This document shows positions 63,380-64,000 of a stretch of 64,000 nucleotides of DNA, piece after piece. Every line of letters starts with the position of its first letter. The first letter of the stretch is position 1. Under the pieces are notes generated by a model. It saw only the letters and a program-made list of their open reading frames with translations, was not told the origin of the DNA and did not search any database. The stretch spans positions 29,712,238 to 29,776,237 of the forward strand of contig NC_060236.1 of assembly GCF_021155775.2 (NCBI RefSeq), written 5' to 3'. This stretch comes from Neodiprion pinetum (lineage: Eukaryota > Arthropoda > Insecta > Hymenoptera > Diprionidae). The position numbers and the translations under genes were made by a program.

Positions 63380-64000
63380 CTCGTAAGTTTGTTTATGAAG
63401 TAGTACGAGATGAAGGGAAACTCGGCTGGAATTATGAATATCACGATTCAACGAGAGCCTTGTGAACATTTTTAATATCAAGATGTGTAATGTGTTATTT
63501 CGGTATCAGGGTACCAAGAAAAGTAGAATTATACAAACGGAGTCGATGGATCTGACTGACTGTGTTATGTCTATTCCTGAGCGCTAGGATTGAAAGACTC
63601 AGCGCAGCCTCGCGTCAAATATGTAGGTACAATAACATGATGTCAAGTAAAAAATCGGTAACAAATTCAAGCACGTTTCCAGGACATTTCTACGATATTT
63701 TCAGATTATTCAAGAACATTAAAAATAAAATATTTCCAGGACACAAGAAAAATTTAGTTGATAGTTTCCAGGACTTTTGCAGGACAAGCAAAATTCAAGG
63801 ACATTTCCAGTACCACTGGACACGATGAATAGTTAAAATTCTGCAACGTTTCAAACGTGAGAGATCTTGCAGAATTAAGTGCCAACATCATCAAAGAATT
63901 ACTTTTGGCACCGTTCGAGTCAAGGGCAAACCAAGTCCCATTGAATGAAATACTCTACGCCGTGTTTTGGTAACTGTGAATATGGTGTCTGAGGACCACG
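63380..64000. repeat. Upstream region of the right-edge gene with TTTCCAGGAC-type repeats
   Basis: Between about 63676 and 63812 the motif TTTCCAGGAC or its near copies occurs at least four times (about 63676, 63735, 63768 and 63798 as AAGGACATTTCCAG), at irregular spacing in A/T-rich sequence. No exon that would extend the minus-strand gene was identified. Confidence 0.5.

Noticed and set aside
1..64000. CRISPR arrays, bacterial operons, riboswitches, toxin-antitoxin or phage modules, viral integrations
   Set aside because: Nothing of this kind is seen; the gene structure is eukaryotic throughout.

Overview
The window is nuclear DNA from an animal, almost certainly an insect. Genes are split by small phase-consistent GT-AG introns, intergenic DNA is AT-rich with microsatellites and hairpin repeats, and the gene content includes arthropod-type families: a chitin-binding cuticle/peritrophin-type protein, an Osiris-like (DUF1676) protein, an insect-type flavin monooxygenase and a cysteine-type glutathione peroxidase. 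Nothing bacterial, plasmid-like, phage-like or CRISPR-like is visible. A holometabolous insect, possibly hymenopteran, fits, but the order is a guess. All exon maps below were built by hand from open reading frames, splice-site dinucleotides and phase agreement.

Layout. Positions 1-10000 hold no convincing gene: a purine-rich microsatellite zone, a striking nested inverted repeat at 1540-2441, and AT-rich DNA with (TA)n and (GT)n tracts. An ABHD2-type lipase (10012-14481, minus) follows, with a broken-looking gene fragment in its largest intron, then a small TA-flanked hairpin element and an Osiris-like gene (16209-17719, minus). A PTB-domain adaptor (22113-23108, plus) stands in otherwise gene-poor DNA up to 29570. 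At 29571-34186 (plus) lies a seven-exon gene for a secreted chitin-binding protein with a very long charged tail. A seven-exon secreted thyroglobulin type-1 protein follows (35779-37809, plus).

From 38600 the window becomes a dense housekeeping block: PHGPx-type glutathione peroxidase (minus) head to head with a REXO4-like exonuclease (plus), a flavin-containing monooxygenase (plus), an unrecognised coiled-coil/membrane protein (minus) head to head with TIMM29 (plus), UBXN7 (plus), and SAP18 (minus) head to head with COA5 (plus). The last 6 kb is mostly gene-free, with the 3' part of a conserved but unrecognised gene (61997-63379, minus) whose start is not found.

How the genes relate: TIMM29 and COA5 are both mitochondrial (inner-membrane protein import; cytochrome c oxidase assembly), SAP18 acts in Sin3 repression and exon-junction/splicing complexes, and UBXN7 is a p97/VCP adaptor. 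These are unrelated housekeeping genes packed together with shared divergent promoters, not a pathway cluster. I did not find a convincing undescribed multi-gene system. The most unusual items are the nested inverted repeat, the membrane-anchor-like N-terminus on the REXO4-like nuclease, the long Arg/Asp-rich tail of the chitin-binding protein, the intron-containing gene remnant inside ABHD2, and a hairpin element carrying two NRF1-type GCGCATGCGC palindromes.
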